A DNA stretch of 12,057 nt from Actinomycetes bacterium (GTDB lineage: Bacteria; Actinomycetota; Actinomycetes; Actinomycetales; Actinomycetaceae). The first letter of the stretch is position 1. Each line of letters begins with the position of its first letter. The notes below the pieces were generated by a model. That model did no database searches. It was not told the origin of the DNA and saw nothing but the letters and a program-made list of their open reading frames with translations. The stretch covers positions 1-12,057 of the forward strand of contig JAEWEQ010000055.1 in the NCBI GenBank assembly GCA_023389315.1. The letters are read 5' to 3'. A program made the translations under genes and the position numbers. Below are positions 1 to 5,765 of the stretch, in pieces.

Positions 1-152
1 AAAAACAGCTGGGGTTGACGCATGAGCCGCACCGTATCGCGGTGATGCTGGGGCGCCACCATCACCCCAGCCCCGGTGACTTGGTGCGTATCAGGCCAGC
101 GGCGGATGAGATTTACTTCTTCGACCCGCGAACCGAGGAAGTGCTTCGATAA
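1..152 (+). CDS. Sugar ABC transporter ATP-binding protein, C-terminal end (partial)
   Basis: An open frame enters from the left edge, with full codons from base 3, and ends at TAA 150-152, giving 49 residues. It reads KQLGLTHEPHRIAVMLGRHH and later PGDLVRIRP followed by DEIYFFDPRTEEVLR. This pattern (GD-V-I-P, then an IYFFD stretch and a final T-x-E-x-L) resembles the C-terminal TOBE-like regulatory domain of MalK/UgpC-type ATPases, which usually end in something like HLFDxxTGxxL. Such subunits energise carbohydrate import at the cytoplasmic face of the membrane. The nucleotide-binding domain (Walker A, Walker B, signature motif) lies outside the window, so the call rests on a short segment. 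A sugar importer beside KDPG-pathway genes fits the context. A stem-loop follows at 169-207. Family call moderately sure, substrate unknown. Confidence 0.62.
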   Translation, partial: KQLGLTHEPHRIAVMLGRHHHPSPGDLVRIRPAADEIYFFDPRTEEVLR

Positions 153-168
153 GTTTGCAAAGTCAGAC

Positions 169-207
169 AGTGAGCGGTGGACCAGTTGGCCTGCCGCTCA
201 TTTGTTT
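169..207 (+). terminator. Putative Rho-independent terminator after the ABC ATPase
   Basis: TGAGCGG (171-177) pairs with CCGCTCA (194-200). An extra A-T and a G-T pair can form outside this, and a 16-base loop lies inside. TTTGTTT follows at 201-207. It starts 17 bases after the stop of the ATPase fragment. The stem is only moderately stable. Confidence 0.5.
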
Positions 208-259
208 CCCGAGGACGGGTGTCGGGGCTGGCAGCACCGCAATTGCGTGAAATTTAGTC

Positions 260-290
260 TTGAAGCATCACCCAAACCGTGCAATAATAC
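260..290 (+). promoter_or_regulatory. Putative promoter of the KDPG aldolase gene
   Basis: TTGAAG (260-265) and AATAAT (283-288) are 17 bases apart in a locally AT-rich stretch. TAATAC (285-290) is an alternative -10 element. Transcription would start near 295, leaving a leader of about 110 bases that includes the palindrome at 317-330. Assigned by eye only. Confidence 0.4.
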
Positions 291-316
291 TTTTTAGAGC
301 ATAAACGCACTATTTA

Positions 317-330
317 GATCGGAAACGATC
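317..330 (+). promoter_or_regulatory. Palindromic operator candidate before KDPG aldolase
   Basis: GATCG and CGATC flank GAAA to give GATCGGAAACGATC, an inverted repeat with 5-base arms. It lies just downstream of the likely transcription start. It resembles the ATCGAAA word found in other promoters here, with one inserted G, so it may be a variant binding site for the same regulator. It could also be a short RNA hairpin in the leader. Confidence 0.4.
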
Positions 331-406
331 AACAAGGCTCATGCGTGTGTGTGGTGCACACCCAGCAACGACGCGACACAAAACCACCACTGGAAGGAAA
401 CCCAAA

Positions 407-1045
407 ATGACCACATTGGACGAACTACTTGAAGCAAACCCGGTCATCCCCGTGGTGGTCGTTGAATCCGCCGAAGATGGCGTGAACGTCGGAAAAGCCC
501 TACTCGCCGGAGGCATCACCTCCGCTGAAGTTACCTTCCGCACCGCCGCCGCCGAAAGCGCCATCGCCGCCATGAGCGAACTCGAAGGCCTAACCGTTGG
601 CGCCGGAACCGTCATAAACGTTGACCAAGCCAAACGCGCCATCGCCGCGGGCGCTAAGTTCGTGGTCTCCCCGGGCCTGTCCGCCGACGTGGTGCGCTAC
701 TGCCAAGAACAAGGCGTGCCGGTACTGCCCGCCTGCACCGACGGCAGCCTCATCATGGCCGCCCTAGATTTGGGTATCGACACCGTGAAGTTCTTCCCCG
801 CCACCGCCCTCGGCGGTATCCCCACCATCAAAGCCCTGGCCGCCCCCTTCCCGCAGGTGCGTTTCGTACCCACAGGGGGAGTGAGTGCGCAGAACCTCGC
901 GGACTTCCTGAAGGTCCCGGCAGTGGCCTCTTGTGGTGGCTCGTGGATGGTGAAGGGGGACCTGGTGAAGAACCAAGACTGGGATGAAATCGCCCGACTG
1001 TCCGCCGAAGCCCAGGAAATCGCGGCGGCAGCGCGCGCCAACTAA
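407..1045 (+). CDS. eda: 2-keto-3-deoxy-6-phosphogluconate (KDPG) aldolase
   Basis: Class I aldolase of the cytoplasm that cleaves KDPG to pyruvate and glyceraldehyde 3-phosphate. Related members also act on 4-hydroxy-2-oxoglutarate. The protein has 212 residues, the usual Eda length (about 213). Family signatures are clear: GGITSAEVTFRT (35-46) with catalytic Glu41, and DTVKFFPATALGG (125-137) with Schiff-base Lys128. PTGGVS (155-160) and ASCGGSWMV (174-182) form phosphate-binding loops. The start at 407 is preferred over an in-frame ATG at 341 because GGAAGGA (392-398) lies 8 bases before it and similarity begins there. One oddity is PACTDGS (108-114), where many homologues have a PG-x-x-T-x-x-E loop. 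The kinase that makes its substrate follows 194 bases downstream. Confidence 0.93.
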   Translation: MTTLDELLEANPVIPVVVVESAEDGVNVGKALLAGGITSAEVTFRTAAAESAIAAMSELEGLTVGAGTVINVDQAKRAIAAGAKFVVSPGLSADVVRYCQEQGVPVLPACTDGSLIMAALDLGIDTVKFFPATALGGIPTIKALAAPFPQVRFVPTGGVSAQNLADFLKVPAVASCGGSWMVKGDLVKNQDWDEIARLSAEAQEIAAAARAN

Positions 1046-1146
1046 TGGGCCGCGCAAACGCGCAAGCCGAACCTGAGCCGAGCGCACCGACCTCGCTCGC
1101 GAAAACCCGCGTCAACTAACGGCCCGCTAAAATCGCGCAAGCCGAA
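1035..1146 (+). repeat. Degenerate tandem duplication at the 3' end of the aldolase gene
   Basis: The end of the aldolase gene (R-A-N-stop at 1034-1045) and the bases up to about 1071 are echoed at 1108-1146. There GTCAACTAACGG is followed by a diverged stretch and the same GCAAGCCGAA. GCAAGCCGAA occurs at 1062-1071, at 1137-1146 and again at 1230-1239, directly before the kinase ATG. The copies are about 75 bases apart and imperfect. This suggests an old slippage or recombination duplication rather than a functional array. Confidence 0.5.
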
Positions 1147-1204
1147 GCCATGCCACGCGCTCGCGAATGGCACTGCGGTGCCAAGACACCACCCGTCCTC
1201 GTAA

Positions 1205-1211
1205 ATCGAAA
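1205..1211 (+). promoter_or_regulatory. ATCGAAA operator word upstream of the kinase gene
   Basis: ATCGAAA, followed by AACTT, lies 28 bases before the kinase start. The same heptamer occurs in three other intergenic regions of this window. I see no good -35/-10 pair here, so it may act on transcription entering from the aldolase gene or on an unrecognised promoter. Confidence 0.35.
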
Positions 1212-1239
1212 AACTTAGCTAGCAAAGGAGCAAGCCGAA

Positions 1240-2343
1240 ATGACCAAACTACCCGTGCGCCCCGCCGACGAATGCCGCTACGACATCGTCTCCCTGGGTG
1301 AAGTAATGCTGCGCCTGGATCCAGGCGAAGGCCGTATCAAGACCGCCCGTAGCTTCACCGCCTGGGAGGGAGGCGGTGAATACAACGTGGCCCGCGGCCT
1401 ATCGCGCTGCTTCGGTCTGCGTGCCGGCGTGGTGACCGCCCTGGTGGATAACGAGGTCGGTCACCTGATTGAAAACTTCATCCTCGGTGGCGGCGTGGAC
1501 ACCAGCTACCTGCATTGGGTGGCCGACGATGGTATCGGGCGGGAAGTGCGCAACGGATTGAACTTCACCGAACGTGGCTTCGGCGTACGCGGCGCGGTGG
1601 GCGTATCCGACCGTGGCAACACCGCGGTGAGCCAGCTGCGTCCCGAAGACATCGACTGGGAGGACCTGTTCGGACGCCAAGGGGTGCGCTGGCTACACAC
1701 CGGTGGCATTTTCGCGGCCCTGTCGGAAACCTCCGCGCAGGTGGCCAAGGCCGCCATGGAAGCGGCGCGCGAACATGGCACCATGATCTCCTACGACCTG
1801 AACTACCGCCCCTCCCTGTGGAAGTCTTTCGGCGGGCAAGAACAAGCTCAGAAAGTGAACCGCGAACTGGCTCGCTACGTTGACGTCATGATCGGCAACG
1901 AAGAGGACTACACCGCGTGCCTGGGATTCCACGTCGAGGGCGTGGATGAGAACCTGTCGGCGCTCGATACCTCCTCGTTTGAAAATATGATCGAACAGGT
2001 CACCGCCGAGTTCACCAACTTCCGCGCAGTGGGCAACACCCTGCGCCAGGTGAAGACCGCCACCGTGAACGACTGGGCTGCGATTGGCTGGTCCGCGGAA
2101 GAAGGCTTCCAGCGTTCCACCGAGCGTGACGGGCTGGAAATCATGGACCGCGTCGGCGGCGGGGACTCCTTCGCCTCCGGGTTCATCTACGGCCTGATGG
2201 AGCTGGGCAGCTTGAAGGATGCCGTTGAATACGGCGCCGCCCACGGGGCGCTGGCGATGACCACGCCGGGGGATACCTCGATGGCGTCGCTGAAGGAAGT
2301 ACAGCGCCTGGTAGCTGGCGGCGGGGCGCGCGTACAGCGCTAA
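1240..2343 (+). CDS. kdgK: PfkB-family sugar kinase, probable 2-keto-3-deoxygluconate kinase
   Basis: ATP-dependent cytoplasmic kinase, expected to make KDPG from 2-keto-3-deoxygluconate for the aldolase encoded just upstream. It has 367 residues. The N-terminus YDIVSLGEVMLRLDP (14-28) and GGGEYNVARGLSRCFG (44-59) match PfkB signature 1. SYDLNYRPSLW (184-194) is a core strand and substrate segment. DRVGGGDSFASGFIYG (303-318) is signature 2 with catalytic base Asp309; the GGGD form, instead of GAGD, is familiar from KDG-kinase-like members. A good Shine-Dalgarno AAAGGAG (1224-1230) lies 9 bases before the ATG. It is somewhat longer than typical KdgK (about 310-340), with extra residues around 230-260. 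The neighbouring aldolase makes KDG the best substrate guess, but PfkB specificity is hard to read from sequence. Confidence 0.85.
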   Translation: MTKLPVRPADECRYDIVSLGEVMLRLDPGEGRIKTARSFTAWEGGGEYNVARGLSRCFGLRAGVVTALVDNEVGHLIENFILGGGVDTSYLHWVADDGIGREVRNGLNFTERGFGVRGAVGVSDRGNTAVSQLRPEDIDWEDLFGRQGVRWLHTGGIFAALSETSAQVAKAAMEAAREHGTMISYDLNYRPSLWKSFGGQEQAQKVNRELARYVDVMIGNEEDYTACLGFHVEGVDENLSALDTSSFENMIEQVTAEFTNFRAVGNTLRQVKTATVNDWAAIGWSAEEGFQRSTERDGLEIMDRVGGGDSFASGFIYGLMELGSLKDAVEYGAAHGALAMTTPGDTSMASLKEVQRLVAGGGARVQR

Positions 2344-2373
2344 GCGCCGCGCAGCGGGGCCGCGTGGCCCTGG

Positions 2374-2465
2374 CGTGCGCCAGGCTCGGCACACGCGGCC
2401 AACGCCGCTAGGAGCCGCGCGAGCAACCAACGCCCGCCAAGCTCGGCACACGCGGCCAACGCCGC
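2374..2465 (+). repeat. 57-base-period tandem duplication, intergenic
   Basis: A perfect 25-base segment occurs at 2384-2408 and 2441-2465, starting GCTCGGCACACG and ending AACGCCGC. The offset is 57 bases, and partial similarity extends about 10 bases to the left (2374 versus 2431). It lies between the stop of the kinase gene and the terminator. Because 57 is a multiple of 3, it creates repeated peptides in chance frames, which should not be taken as a gene. Confidence 0.75.
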
Positions 2466-2474
2466 ACACACGCG

Positions 2475-2503
2475 AAGCGGGGACCAATTCGCTCCCCGCT
2501 TTC
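2475..2503 (+). terminator. Terminator between the convergent kinase and regulator genes
   Basis: AAGCGGGGA (2475-2483) pairs perfectly with TCCCCGCTT (2493-2501) around a 9-base loop. It sits between the kinase stop (2343) and the regulator stop (2515), so it may end transcription from both sides. The T-tract after it on the + strand is short (CTTTC). Confidence 0.6.
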
Positions 2504-2514
2504 ACGTTGCTGAA

Positions 2515-3594
2515 CTATTTGCTCTTAGGTGCTGAGGTAGAATCGCGGACCATCAGTTTCGGCTGCAACCACACCTGGCGCAAAGCGCTATCGGGGTTGA
2601 TGAAACGCTTGGCTAGCACCTCTATCGCAGTTGCCCCCAGCTCGCACTTCGGAGGCGCGATGGCCGTCAAAGCCGGCCGAGCCAAGCGTGCCAACTCATC
2701 GTCGTAAGCAATGATGGAGACATCTGCGGGCACGTCATATCCGCGTGACTGCAGTACCTCAAGGGCCAGCAGGGCGGCTTCGTCAGAGTGGATGAGAAAC
2801 GCAGTGGTGCCTTCCTTAACCGACTTCTCTAAGAACTCCACCAGCACGGAGGCGCGCTTATCACCTTCCAACGCGGTGGTATCCAACCACGGCAGGTCAC
2901 TACCAAGCGGTAGGGTATCGGCGGCTTCTTTCCATCCGTCCTTGATTGCATGACGCGAAGGAATCGGTTTGTCGGTGATCAGACCAATGCGCTCATGTCC
3001 GAGTTGGTGCAGATAGTTCACCGCCATTACCGCACCATTTCGGTGATCGGTGTTGACGGATTCGAAAACCTTACCGTGGGTATCGCGCGGGGATAAATTG
3101 CGCTCCACCAACACCACCGGCATCTCTAACGCCATCAGTTTTTCCATTAGTTCACGCGAGTGCGGTCCCTCCGTGTCGGGGACCATGAAAAGTCCGTCAA
3201 CTTTGGAGTGGTTAAGTAGTAGGTCAAGCTGGCGAATATTGTCCTGTGCAGCGAAGGTGGAAGCCTGTAAAAGCAGGCGAATCCCATGTTTATCGGCGCT
3301 GTGGTTGGCGCCGTCGATAATGGCCGGCCAGTAAAAGTCCAACGAAGGTGTAAGTACCCCGATGGTGGAGTTTGTCAGTATCCGACCAGTGTTATCGGTA
3401 GTTATACGTCGCGCGCCGCCCCGGACTTGCTCCAGTTTTCCTTCTTCTGCCAGCAAACCGATGTCACGGCGAATAGTGATCGCAGAAACGTCCATTTCAC
3501 TAGCGATCTGGGAGATGCTCACGGATCCGTGTTGCTCAAGTAACGCGAGAATGTGGTCACGTCGATTGGTTGGGAGTATCTTCCGTTCCACCAT
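2515..3594 (-). CDS. Hybrid transcriptional regulator: DeoR-type HTH plus LacI-type effector domain
   Basis: Likely the local repressor of this sugar cluster. It has 359 residues. Residues 8-62 form a DeoR-type winged helix: RRDHILALLEQHGSVSISQI, then SAITIRRDIGLLAEEGKL, with the typical RRD in the recognition helix and VRGGARR after the wing. From about 77 (STIGVLTPSLDFYWPAIIDG) the protein follows the LacI/periplasmic-binding-protein fold, with GLFMVPD (134-140), PVVLVERNL (159-167), SVNTDHRNGA (179-188), HERIGLITD (200-208), IHSDEAALLALEVLQSRG (268-285) and DVSIIAYDD (291-299). The ligand is therefore probably a free sugar or sugar acid rather than a phospho-sugar. The ATG at 3594 is chosen over the GTG at 3597 because AGGAG (3601-3605) then has 6-base spacing. 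The gene is divergent from the ThuA-like gene, and TTTCGAT at 3655-3661 may be a self-regulatory site. Confidence 0.88.
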   Translation of the reverse strand: MVERKILPTNRRDHILALLEQHGSVSISQIASEMDVSAITIRRDIGLLAEEGKLEQVRGGARRITTDNTGRILTNSTIGVLTPSLDFYWPAIIDGANHSADKHGIRLLLQASTFAAQDNIRQLDLLLNHSKVDGLFMVPDTEGPHSRELMEKLMALEMPVVLVERNLSPRDTHGKVFESVNTDHRNGAVMAVNYLHQLGHERIGLITDKPIPSRHAIKDGWKEAADTLPLGSDLPWLDTTALEGDKRASVLVEFLEKSVKEGTTAFLIHSDEAALLALEVLQSRGYDVPADVSIIAYDDELARLARPALTAIAPPKCELGATAIEVLAKRFINPDSALRQVWLQPKLMVRDSTSAPKSK

Positions 3595-3654
3595 CACGGG
3601 CTCCTGTCATTGATGAATGTGGGAGTGAATTTATCCATTTTGTCGCTTTTCAAG

Positions 3655-3661
3655 TTTCGAT
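3655..3661 (-). promoter_or_regulatory. ATCGAAA operator word upstream of the regulator gene
   Basis: TTTCGAT on the + strand reads ATCGAAA in the direction of the regulator gene, and is followed by CTTGAAAAG. It lies about 60 bases before the regulator start, among AT-rich sequence where its promoter must be. TTGAAA and TAAATT (complements at 3648-3653 and 3628-3633) are possible promoter elements, but they are spaced too closely (14 bases) to be convincing. Confidence 0.4.
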
Positions 3662-3757
3662 GATACTTCCAACACGTGAAAACGCCACCATTGCGTGAGG
3701 AAAGTACCAGCGTAAGTTGAGCGAAAACTCCCTGACAAACTCACACCATCACAATAG

Positions 3758-3798
3758 CGCACAATTGTGCGTAATTGTATAAAATTGTTCGACTTTGT
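3758..3798 (+). promoter_or_regulatory. Palindrome plus 10-base-phased AATTGT repeats (operator candidate)
   Basis: CGCACAATTGTGCG (3758-3771) is a perfect 14-base palindrome. Its AATTGT (3763-3768) starts a direct-repeat series with identical copies at 3773-3778 and 3783-3788, and a weaker CTTTGT at 3793-3798. Every step is exactly 10 bases. The array lies in the divergent spacer between the regulator and the ThuA-like gene. Direct repeats one helical turn apart on one DNA face suggest cooperative binding of a regulator. Confidence 0.6.
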
Positions 3799-3817
3799 TA
3801 GCTAAAGGTAATAGAAT
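3788..3817 (+). promoter_or_regulatory. Putative promoter of the ThuA-like gene
   Basis: TTCGAC (3788-3793) and TAGAAT (3812-3817) are 18 bases apart, just downstream of the AATTGT array, giving a leader of about 50 bases. An alternative -10, TATAAA (3778-3783), lies within the array but lacks a fitting -35. Which one is used cannot be decided by reading. Confidence 0.35.
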
Positions 3818-3872
3818 AAGTCGCGTCAACGGCGGAACTAGGGAAGTTTCGCGTCATACTGGGAGGGCGATG

Positions 3873-4562
3873 ATGAACTCACCACGAGCACTCATTCTTT
3901 CCGGCCACGGCCGCTACCAAGATCCCTGGCATGACCATGCCGGCGTGTCCCATGAATTAGCTAAGTACTTAGACGCCCTCGGCGTAAAAGCCACCGTTCG
4001 AGCCATGCTGCAGGGCTGCACTGAAGGTATCGACGAATACGACCTCGTGATTGTCAACGGCGGTTGGGGGCGGGTGGATCCCAACTTTGACGGCACCCAC
4101 GAAGACTGGCTGCCCGACCATGAACGCTTCTACCAATACGCCAAGGCTGGCAAAGCTATCTTGGTGTACCACCAGGGCATCAACTCCTTTACCGATTCGC
4201 CTTACTGGGAAGAAATTGTCGGCGGCAAATGGGTGCGCGGCACCACCTACCACCCGAAGATTTCGGACGCGAACTTCCACATTGTGGAGGGAGCCCACCC
4301 CATTACCGCTGGTTTCACCGAGCTCAATACTTACGATGAGCGCTACACTAAACTGGTGGTCGCACCCACCGTCACCGGCCTGGTCACCCACCGCGAAATT
4401 GATCAGGACTGGACCGTGGTGTGGGTCAACGAACACGGTGGGGTCAAGGTAGTCTACGATGCTCTGGGGCACCTGCCCTCTGCCATTGCCCATCCGCACC
4501 GGCGCGAATTGCTGCGCCGAGAGTTCTCTTGGCTGCTGGATCGAGAACTGACCGAGAAGTAA
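3873..4562 (+). CDS. ThuA-like protein (trehalose-utilisation family)
   Basis: ThuA proteins have a class I glutamine-amidotransferase-like fold without a known amidotransferase activity. They occur in clusters for disaccharides and for keto-sugar intermediates made by Gfo/Idh-type dehydrogenases. The protein has 229 residues. Visible family features are RALILSGHGRY (5-15), DLVIVNGGWG (57-66), AILVYHQGINSF (95-106), EEIVGGKWVRG (113-123), AHPITAGF (141-148), YDERYTKLVVA (154-164) and DALGHLPSAI (196-205). The only Cys (49) is not in a nucleophile-elbow setting, so glutaminase chemistry is unlikely. ATG 3873 has GGGAGG (3861-3866) 6 bases before it; ATG 3870 directly before it is also possible, and a TTG at 3795 lies inside the operator region. 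It is convergent with the isomerase gene and divergent from the regulator. Exact reaction unknown. Confidence 0.82.
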   Translation: MNSPRALILSGHGRYQDPWHDHAGVSHELAKYLDALGVKATVRAMLQGCTEGIDEYDLVIVNGGWGRVDPNFDGTHEDWLPDHERFYQYAKAGKAILVYHQGINSFTDSPYWEEIVGGKWVRGTTYHPKISDANFHIVEGAHPITAGFTELNTYDERYTKLVVAPTVTGLVTHREIDQDWTVVWVNEHGGVKVVYDALGHLPSAIAHPHRRELLRREFSWLLDRELTEK

Positions 4563-4574
4563 ATCATCGCAGTC

Positions 4575-4614
4575 AAAGGAGTGGGAACGCCAACGCAGCG
4601 TTCCCACTCCTTTT
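4575..4614 (+). terminator. Strong bidirectional Rho-independent terminator
   Basis: A perfect 16-base stem pairs 4575-4590 (AAAGGAGTGGGAACGC) with 4598-4613 around the loop CAACGCA, followed by TTTT then GTTG. It lies 12 bases after the ThuA-like stop codon. The A-rich left flank supplies a T-run in the opposite direction, so it can also stop transcripts from the isomerase gene. Confidence 0.9.
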
Positions 4615-4673
4615 GTTGCTCGGATCGGTGGCCGACTGTCGGCGTTGGTAAGGCGGCCGCCACCAGATATTCG

Positions 4674-4712
4674 CGAGGGCGGGGCCGGAAGCCAACGCCC
4701 GCCCCGCCCTCG
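4674..4712 (-). terminator. GC-rich hairpin after the isomerase gene
   Basis: CGAGGGCGGGGC (4674-4685) pairs perfectly with GCCCCGCCCTCG (4701-4712) around a 15-base loop. It starts 9 bases beyond the isomerase stop codon in the direction of that gene. There is almost no T-tract after it, so it may stabilise the 3' end or cause pausing, with the hairpin at 4575-4614 giving full termination. Confidence 0.6.
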
Positions 4713-4721
4713 TGAAAATCT

Positions 4722-5609
4722 CTACAGGTAGGGCAGAACGTACTTGGCGTAGTCCGCGCCCACGTGCTCCACCACGTTGTCGGTGCCCGAACCCCAGATC
4801 TCGGTGTTGAAGATCTCGGTTTCAATGTCGCCGTCGTAGCCGGTGGCAGCTACCCACTTGGTGATGGTCTCAAAATCGATGTAGCCCTCACCCACGTAGC
4901 CGCGCGAGTTCAAGGTGTCGGCGCTCAGCGGCAAGATCCAGTCGCAGATCTGGTAGGACGCCAGGCGCCCTTCCTTCCCGGCGCGCTCGATGGATGCCTG
5001 CAGCTGCGGGTCCCACCACACGTGGTAAGTGTCAGCCACCACGCCCACTACGTCAGCGTCGAAGGGGGCAGCCATGTCCAGGGCCTGGCCCAGGGTGGAA
5101 ATCACCCCGCGGTCGGCGGCAAAAATCGGGTGCATCGGCTCCAGAACCAGGCGCACCCCGGCGTCCTTAGCGTAGGGAGCCAGTTCCGCCAGGCGCTCGC
5201 AAACGCGCTCGCGGGCGGCCACCACGTCGCGTTCAGGCTGACCCGCAGTGGGGGAGGCGGGCTCACCGGGAGCGGGGTTGGCGGGCAGGCCACCGACCAC
5301 CATGATGAGCTCGCGTGTGCCCACAGTGGCAGCTTCGTCAATGGCGCGGCGGTTGTCCTCCAGGGCTTCCTTCACGCGCTGCGGCTCGGTAGCGGTGAAG
5401 AAACCGCCGCGGCACAGGGAAGAAACTCGCAGGCCAGCATCGGCTACATACTTGGCGGAGCGTTCCACTCCGTACTCTTGGATGCGGTCGCGCCACAGGC
5501 CTACGGCTCCGTAGCCGGCTTTAGCGGCAGCATCTACAGCTTCGGGCAGATTCGCGTACTTCGTTGTCGCAGTATTGAGCGAACACCGAGAAAGATCATG
5601 AAAAGACAT
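4722..5609 (-). CDS. Sugar phosphate isomerase/epimerase family TIM barrel
   Basis: Member of the AP-endonuclease-2/xylose-isomerase-like superfamily: metal-dependent TIM-barrel enzymes that isomerise, epimerise or dehydrate sugars, keto-sugars and inosols. The protein has 295 residues. Likely metal ligands sit at barrel strand ends: Glu157 in RLVLEPMHP (153-161), Asp193 and His196 in VVADTYHVWWDP (190-201), and Glu263 in DGDIETEIF (259-267). GYGAVGLWRDRIQEYG (32-47) is the usual first catalytic-face segment. A Pro/Gly-rich insertion (about 110-126, NPAPGEPASPTAGQPE) lengthens one loop. The ATG at 5609 has AAAGG 8 bases before it, inside the phased operator repeats, so regulator binding would overlap the translation start region. 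It is divergent from the SDR gene. Substrate unknown; enzymes of this fold commonly act beside Gfo/Idh dehydrogenases. Confidence 0.83.
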   Translation of the reverse strand: MSFHDLSRCSLNTATTKYANLPEAVDAAAKAGYGAVGLWRDRIQEYGVERSAKYVADAGLRVSSLCRGGFFTATEPQRVKEALEDNRRAIDEAATVGTRELIMVVGGLPANPAPGEPASPTAGQPERDVVAARERVCERLAELAPYAKDAGVRLVLEPMHPIFAADRGVISTLGQALDMAAPFDADVVGVVADTYHVWWDPQLQASIERAGKEGRLASYQICDWILPLSADTLNSRGYVGEGYIDFETITKWVAATGYDGDIETEIFNTEIWGSGTDNVVEHVGADYAKYVLPYL

Positions 5610-5610
5610 T

Positions 5611-5647
5611 TTCGATACCTTTCGGTCTTGTTCTATCGCTTTCGATC
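5611..5647 (-). promoter_or_regulatory. Four 10-base-phased TTCGAT-like repeats (operator array)
   Basis: On the + strand TTCGAT (5611), TTCGGT (5621), TTCTAT (5631) and TTCGAT (5641) begin at exactly 10-base intervals. On the isomerase strand this reads ATCGAAA, ATAGAAC, ACCGAAA, ATCGAAA with 3-base spacers. The array covers the likely transcription start and ribosome binding site of the isomerase gene and the -35/spacer of the opposing SDR promoter. One bound regulator could thus repress both genes. The recurring CGAAA core is typical of several DeoR-family operators, which fits the DeoR-type domain of the regulator at 2515-3594 (inference). Confidence 0.7.
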
Positions 5648-5655
5648 ACTATAAT
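5628..5655 (+). promoter_or_regulatory. Promoter of the SDR-flavoprotein transcript
   Basis: TTGTTC (5628-5633) and a consensus TATAAT (5650-5655) are 16 bases apart. Transcription would begin near 5662, leaving a leader of about 100 bases before the SDR start. The -10 element shares five bases with the -10 of the opposing isomerase promoter. Confidence 0.65.
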
Positions 5656-5680
5656 AGATGTTGAGAACACGTTCAGACAA
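5651..5680 (-). promoter_or_regulatory. Promoter of the isomerase gene
   Basis: On the minus strand TTGTCT (complement 5675-5680) and TATTAT (complement 5651-5656) are 18 bases apart. The start site would fall inside the phased operator at about 5644. It overlaps the + strand promoter, so the two cannot easily be open at the same time. Confidence 0.65.
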
Positions 5681-5765
5681 TAGGTGAATCAAAGTTGTTT
5701 CCCTGTACGGACGCAGCTCACCACCGAAACGGCCACCCACAGTCACAGCACAATGAGGAGCGAAC

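Noticed and set aside
76..297. 73-codon frame at the left edge
   Set aside because: Overlaps the ABC ATPase tail in another frame and the likely terminator and promoter. No similarity or ribosome binding site.
341..406. Upstream in-frame ATG for the aldolase
   Set aside because: The 22 extra residues have no family similarity, while a GGAAGGA site 8 bases before 407 and normal protein length support the later start.
1693..2505. 270-codon open frame on the minus strand
   Set aside because: Antisense to the PfkB kinase. Its repeated GVGRVCRAWR peptides come from the 57-base DNA duplication, whose period is a multiple of 3.
4764..5654. 296-codon open frame on the + strand
   Set aside because: Antisense to the TIM-barrel isomerase and crossing its control region, with no recognisable motif and no ribosome binding site seen.
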